From: Flexibacter flexilis DSM 6793
Lineage (GTDB): Bacteria; Bacteroidota; Bacteroidia; Cytophagales; Flexibacteraceae
Length of the DNA: 64,000 nt
Assembly: GCF_900112255.1 (NCBI RefSeq)
Contig: NZ_FOLE01000001.1
Location: 806,001 to 870,000, forward strand
Direction: 5' to 3'
Positions 60,523 through 64,000 of the stretch are shown in pieces. A program made the position numbers and the translations under genes. A model generated the notes under the pieces. The model saw only the letters and a program-made list of their open reading frames with translations, was not told the origin of the DNA and made no database searches. How positions within the stretch are numbered: the first letter of the stretch is position 1; the number at the start of each line of letters is the position of its first letter.

Positions 60523-60990
60523 ATGAGAAAAGCAAAACCAAAGAAGAGATACGTCCTTCCTGACCCTAAATATAAAGATACGCTTGTAACCAAATTCGTA
60601 AACAGCTTGATGTACGATGGTAAAAAAAGCATCGCGTACTCAATTTTCTATGATGCTTGCGATTTAGTAGAAAAACGTACAAGCGAAAACGGCCTTGAAG
60701 TTTGGAAAAAAGCCCTAAACAACATCATGCCTTCGGTAGAAGTACGTAGCCGCCGTGTAGGTGGTGCTACTTTCCAAGTACCAAACGAAGTTCGTCCTGC
60801 TCGTAAAGTAGCTTTGGGCATCAAATGGATGATTCTTTATTCTCGCAAACGTGGCGAAAAAACCATGACTGAGCGTTTGGCTGGCGAAATCGTTGCGGCA
60901 GCTAAAGGCGAAGGTGCGGCAGTGAAGAAAAAAGACGATACGCACAGAATGGCTGAAGCAAACAAGGCGTTCTCACATTTCAAATTCTAA
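60523..60990 (+). CDS. rpsG: 30S ribosomal protein S7 (155 aa)
   Basis: Assembly-initiating small-subunit protein at the head. MRKAKPKKRYVLPDPKYKDT, VTKFVNSLMYDGKKS, VEVRSRRVGGATFQVPNEVR and the C-terminal THRMAEANKAFSHFKF are the family landmarks. Length is exact. In E. coli S7 represses the str operon; no equivalent site was identified. fusA follows after 6 bases. Confidence 0.98.
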   Translation: MRKAKPKKRYVLPDPKYKDTLVTKFVNSLMYDGKKSIAYSIFYDACDLVEKRTSENGLEVWKKALNNIMPSVEVRSRRVGGATFQVPNEVRPARKVALGIKWMILYSRKRGEKTMTERLAGEIVAAAKGEGAAVKKKDDTHRMAEANKAFSHFKF

Positions 60991-60996
60991 TTTCCA

Positions 60997-63126
60997 ATGG
61001 CAAAACAAGATTTAGCATACCTACGCAATATAGGTATCATGGCTCACATTGACGCTGGTAAAACAACTACCAGTGAGCGTATTCTGTACTACACAGGTAA
61101 AACGCACAAAATTGGTGAGGTTCACGATGGTGCTGCCACGATGGACTGGATGGAGCAAGAACAAGAACGTGGTATCACTATCACTTCGGCTGCTACCACT
61201 ACTCAGTGGAACTATCCAACAGTTCAAGGCGAACTTACTGGTGACTCAAAAACGTACCGTATCAACCTCATTGATACTCCAGGCCACGTGGATTTCACGG
61301 TGGAAGTGGAGCGTTCTTTGCGTGTATTGGACGGTGCTGTAGCTCTTTTCTGTGCTGTGTCAGGTGTTGAGCCTCAATCAGAAACAGTTTGGAGACAAGC
61401 CAACAAATACAATGTAGCTCGTATCGGTTTTGTTAATAAAATGGACCGTGCAGGTGCTGATTTCTTTAACGTAATTAAAGAAATTAAAGAAAAACTTAAC
61501 GGTTTCCCTGTGCCTTTGCAAGTTCCAATCGGTGCTGAAGACACGTTCAAAGGCGTAGTAGATTTGCTTACGGGCAAAGCTATGGTTTGGAACGATCGCG
61601 ACGAAGGAAGAACTTGGAACGAAGTGCCAGTTCCTGAAGACTTAGTTGAGACAGTAGCCGAATGGCGTACATTCTTGGTAGAAAGCATCGCTGAGTTCGA
61701 CGATAAATTGATGGAGAAATACTTTGAAGATCCAGATAGCATCACTCGCGAAGAAATGATGACTGCGATCCGCAAAGCTACTATTGCCATGAAAATTACG
61801 CCTGTTCTTTGTGGTTCTGCCTTCAAAAACAAAGGTGTACAAACAATGCTTGACGCGGTTATCGCTTACTTGCCTTCTCCAATGGACGTACCTGCTATCG
61901 TTGGTACAAACCCAGACACAGAACAAGAAGAAACACGTCAGCCAGATGCAAGCGAACCATTCGCAGCTCTTGCTTTCAAAATCGCAACTGACCCATTCGT
62001 AGGTCGTTTGTGCTTCTTCCGTGTTTACTCTGGTAAATTGGATGCTGGTTCGTACGTATTGAACATGCGTACAGGCAAAAAAGAGCGTATTTCTCGCCTT
62101 ATGCAGATGCACGCTAACAAGCAAAACCCAATTGATGTAGTAGAAGCTGGTGACATCGCTGCTGGTGTTGGTTTCAAAGACATCAAAACTGGTGATACGC
62201 TTGTAACTGAAGACAGACCAATCGTATTGGAATCTATGAGCTTCCCTGAGCCAGTTATCGGCTACGCTATCGAGCCTAAGAAAACGGCTGATATGGACAA
62301 AATGGCGAATGCTATCGCTAAATTGTTGGAAGAAGATCCTACGTTGCGCGTACACACTGACCAAGAAACTGGCCAAACTGTAATGCGTGGTATGGGTGAG
62401 CTTCACCTTGAAATCATCATCGACCGTATGCGTCGCGAATTTAAGGTAGAAATCAACCAAGGTGCTCCACAAGTAGCTTATAAAGAAGCTCTTACCAAAA
62501 ACTCTGAACACCGTGAAGTTTACAAAAAACAAACTGGTGGTCGTGGTAAATTCGCCGACATCGTATTTGAATTGATGCCACGCGAAGACGGTAAAGAAGG
62601 TCTTGAATTCGTGAACGAAATCGTAGGTGGTGCAATTCCAAGAGAATTTATCCCAGCTATCCAAAAAGGCTTTGAAGAATCAATGAAAAACGGCCCTATC
62701 GGCGGTTACCCAGTTGACTCTATGAAAGTTCGTTTGTTCCACGGTTCATTCCACGATGTGGATTCGGATTCTCTATCATTCGAATTGGCTGCTCGTATGG
62801 GCTTCAAAGAAGCTGCTAAAAAATGCGGTCCACGTTTGATGGAACCAATTATGAGTGTTGAAGTAGTTACGCCAGACGAATTTACAGGTCCTGTAACAGG
62901 TGACTTGAACCGTCGTCGTGGTTTGATGAAAGGTATGGACAGCAAAGCTGGTGCGCAAATCATCAAAGCTGATGTGCCTTTGTCTGAACTATTCGGTTAT
63001 GTAACAGACCTTCGTACAATCACTTCTGGACGTGCTGCTGCAAGTCTTACTTTCTCTCATTACGAATTTATGCCAAACAACTTGGCAGACCAAGTGGCTG
63101 CTAAAGGCAAAAGCGTAGGCGTGTAA
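60997..63126 (+). CDS. fusA: Translation elongation factor G (709 aa)
   Basis: GTPase driving translocation on the ribosome. G1 is [18 protein letters not shown]2 lies in [15 protein letters not shown]3 is [12 protein letters not shown]4 is [12 protein letters not shown]. Domain II-V blocks such as [18 protein letters not shown] and [17 protein letters not shown] are present. Full length. Codon use is skewed to GGT, CGT and GCT compared with most of the window, as expected for a highly expressed gene. Confidence 0.98.
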   Translation: MAKQDLAYLRNIGIMAHIDAGKTTTSERILYYTGKTHKIGEVHDGAATMDWMEQEQERGITITSAATTTQWNYPTVQGELTGDSKTYRINLIDTPGHVDFTVEVERSLRVLDGAVALFCAVSGVEPQSETVWRQANKYNVARIGFVNKMDRAGADFFNVIKEIKEKLNGFPVPLQVPIGAEDTFKGVVDLLTGKAMVWNDRDEGRTWNEVPVPEDLVETVAEWRTFLVESIAEFDDKLMEKYFEDPDSITREEMMTAIRKATIAMKITPVLCGSAFKNKGVQTMLDAVIAYLPSPMDVPAIVGTNPDTEQEETRQPDASEPFAALAFKIATDPFVGRLCFFRVYSGKLDAGSYVLNMRTGKKERISRLMQMHANKQNPIDVVEAGDIAAGVGFKDIKTGDTLVTEDRPIVLESMSFPEPVIGYAIEPKKTADMDKMANAIAKLLEEDPTLRVHTDQETGQTVMRGMGELHLEIIIDRMRREFKVEINQGAPQVAYKEALTKNSEHREVYKKQTGGRGKFADIVFELMPREDGKEGLEFVNEIVGGAIPREFIPAIQKGFEESMKNGPIGGYPVDSMKVRLFHGSFHDVDSDSLSFELAARMGFKEAAKKCGPRLMEPIMSVEVVTPDEFTGPVTGDLNRRRGLMKGMDSKAGAQIIKADVPLSELFGYVTDLRTITSGRAAASLTFSHYEFMPNNLADQVAAKGKSVGV

Positions 63127-63142
63127 AACTTTATAATTGATT

Positions 63143-63448
63143 ATGAACCAAAAAATTAGAATAAAACTAAAATCCTTTGACCACAGCCTTGTGGACAAAT
63201 CTTCTGAGAAGATTGTAAAGGCTGTTAAGGCTACAGGTGCAGTGGTAAGCGGTCCAATTCCGTTGCCAACTGAAAAAGAAATCTTCACGGTATTGCGTTC
63301 TCCGCACGTTAACAAAAAGTCAAGAGAGCAATTCCAACTTTGTACCTACAAACGCCTAGTTGATATTTACTCAACTAGCCCTAAAACGGTAGATGCTCTT
63401 ATGAAATTGGAGCTTCCTAGCGGTGTAGATGTAGAAATCAAAGTCTGA
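63143..63448 (+). CDS. rpsJ: 30S ribosomal protein S10 (101 aa)
   Basis: ATG 63143 gives the standard start [20 protein letters not shown] (a TTG two codons earlier also opens the frame). [40 protein letters not shown] and [11 protein letters not shown] are diagnostic. Length is normal. It lies 16 bases after fusA and is followed by a strong terminator instead of rplC. Confidence 0.98.
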   Translation: MNQKIRIKLKSFDHSLVDKSSEKIVKAVKATGAVVSGPIPLPTEKEIFTVLRSPHVNKKSREQFQLCTYKRLVDIYSTSPKTVDALMKLELPSGVDVEIKV

Positions 63449-63462
63449 TTATCTTCTTTACA

Positions 63463-63499
63463 AACAAAAAAGCCGACTTCAACAGTCGGCTTTTTTGTT
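63463..63499. terminator. Strong bidirectional terminator after rpsJ
   Basis: AACAAAAAAGCCGACT and AGTCGGCTTTTTTGTT form a perfect stem of about 16 bp with a 6-base loop and T-runs on both strands, serving rpsJ and the convergent menD. Confidence 0.93.
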
Positions 63500-63530
63500 T
63501 TATATCAATCCCTATTATTACCGCAACTTG

Positions 63531-64000
63531 CTAAACAAACTGCTTTTTCATTTCTCTAAAAAATGCGGCATTAACTTCTGTGTAGCTACTGATTTCCAGT
63601 AATTTAGCTTGCTCACTTGCTGCAAAAAAGGTTTCTAAAACTGCCTTCAATTCTGCATCATTTTCAGCTTTATGATACAAAATTTGCGCGTCGGCGCAAG
63701 TGCGTTCGGCGGTCAGCTGCTGGCGTGTCTGGAAATATTCGTCGGCTTCGGGTTGGCGTGCTGGGCCATCTATCATTTTAAAAATAGCTCCTCCCCTATT
63801 GTTTATCAAAACGATGCGCAAATTATTGGGTAAATAATTGTGCCACAAACCGTTACGGTCATAGAAAAAAGCTACATCGCCCGTAATCAACGTTACGATT
63901 TTCTCGGTTTGGAGAGCGGCACCCACCGCCGTAGCCGTACAGCCATCTATGCCGCTTGTGCCTCTGTTGCTCCAAACGCCAATCTTTTTGTTTTTCTCTA
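63531..64000 (-). CDS. menD: MenD, menaquinone-synthesis SEPHCHC synthase, C-terminal part
   Basis: The frame is open to the window edge. The motif NRGTSGIDG, the MenD ThDP-domain signature, is encoded just inside the edge, followed by VTLITGDVAFFYDRNGLWHN (ThDP/Mg-binding GD) and NLRIVLINNRGGAIFKMIDG. MenD joins isochorismate with 2-oxoglutarate. Menaquinone is the usual respiratory quinone in this phylum. About 156 C-terminal residues are seen; the rest lies beyond 64000. Confidence 0.93.
   Translation of the reverse strand, partial: EKNKKIGVWSNRGTSGIDGCTATAVGAALQTEKIVTLITGDVAFFYDRNGLWHNYLPNNLRIVLINNRGGAIFKMIDGPARQPEADEYFQTRQQLTAERTCADAQILYHKAENDAELKAVLETFFAASEQAKLLEISSYTEVNAAFFREMKKQFV

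Noticed and set aside
61642-62664. 340-codon minus-strand ORF over fusA
   Set aside because: Antisense shadow caused by the codon bias of fusA; the predicted protein is a low-complexity, Phe/Ser/Thr/His-rich chain.

Overview
The window is chromosomal DNA of a Bacteroidota bacterium, most likely of the Cytophagales/Flexibacter type. Three proteins end in type IX secretion (T9SS) type A sorting domains. There is a DUF5723-type outer-membrane protein next to a lipoprotein, and RicT/PSP1, GH3-family, DUF4159 and WbqC genes that are usual in this phylum. Several promoters match the Bacteroidota pattern TTTG-N19/20-TANNTTTG. No strong Shine-Dalgarno sequences stand out. Genus and species cannot be fixed from sequence reading alone.

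Layout. 1-3.0 kb: N-terminal part of the Mg2+ transporter MgtE, then a small DUF6934-like two-gene cassette between two identical hairpins, and a secreted protein of unknown function. 3.3-9.4 kb: SDR epimerase, WbqC, a 45-residue membrane peptide, two AT-rich polytopic membrane proteins, a dicarboxylate/amino-acid symporter and a small secreted protein. 9.6-16 kb: ruvC, 5-formyl-THF cyclo-ligase, lptB, GH3, kynU, a 21-bp tandem repeat and an alpha/beta hydrolase. 16-21.4 kb: M61 peptidase, a stand-alone NuoL-like subunit directly followed by a Crp-type regulator, and a flavodoxin-fold NAD(P)H oxidoreductase.

21.4-24.7 kb is the most interesting region. A Ro60/Rsr-type TROVE protein is encoded on the minus strand. 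Directly downstream, on the same strand, lie six tandem Y-RNA-like elements. At least three (A, B, D) carry a YrlA-type tRNA mimic in circularly permuted order: T-arm, then an acceptor-like 6-7 bp stem closed by a UUCG or GCAA tetraloop, then a D-arm; the anticodon arm is replaced by the long Y-RNA stem. One element keeps the T-arm and acceptor hairpin but has lost the D-arm, one seems to lack the tRNA module, and one is divergent. Upstream of the TROVE gene are a perfect palindrome and a four-copy REP-like tandem array of about 134 bp.

24.7-44 kb: DUF5723 and lipoprotein pair, carboxylesterase, siderophore-interacting protein divergent from an AraC regulator that is followed by a YfeH-type transporter, a serine hydrolase, a glycosyltransferase-like protein, smc, a T9SS cargo protein, mpl, a DUF4159 protein, asd and a GNAT acetyltransferase. 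44-59.2 kb: TPR protein, phosphodiester glycosidase, two T9SS cargo proteins with nearly identical C-terminal domains, a nitrilase-family amidase, ricT, a GT-C-like membrane protein, a propeller-like protein, a DUF4442 protein, an EEP-family protein and glgB. 59.3-64 kb: two identical tRNA-Thr(UGU) genes, the str operon rpsL-rpsG-fusA-rpsJ, which ends in a strong terminator after rpsJ, and the C-terminal part of menD.
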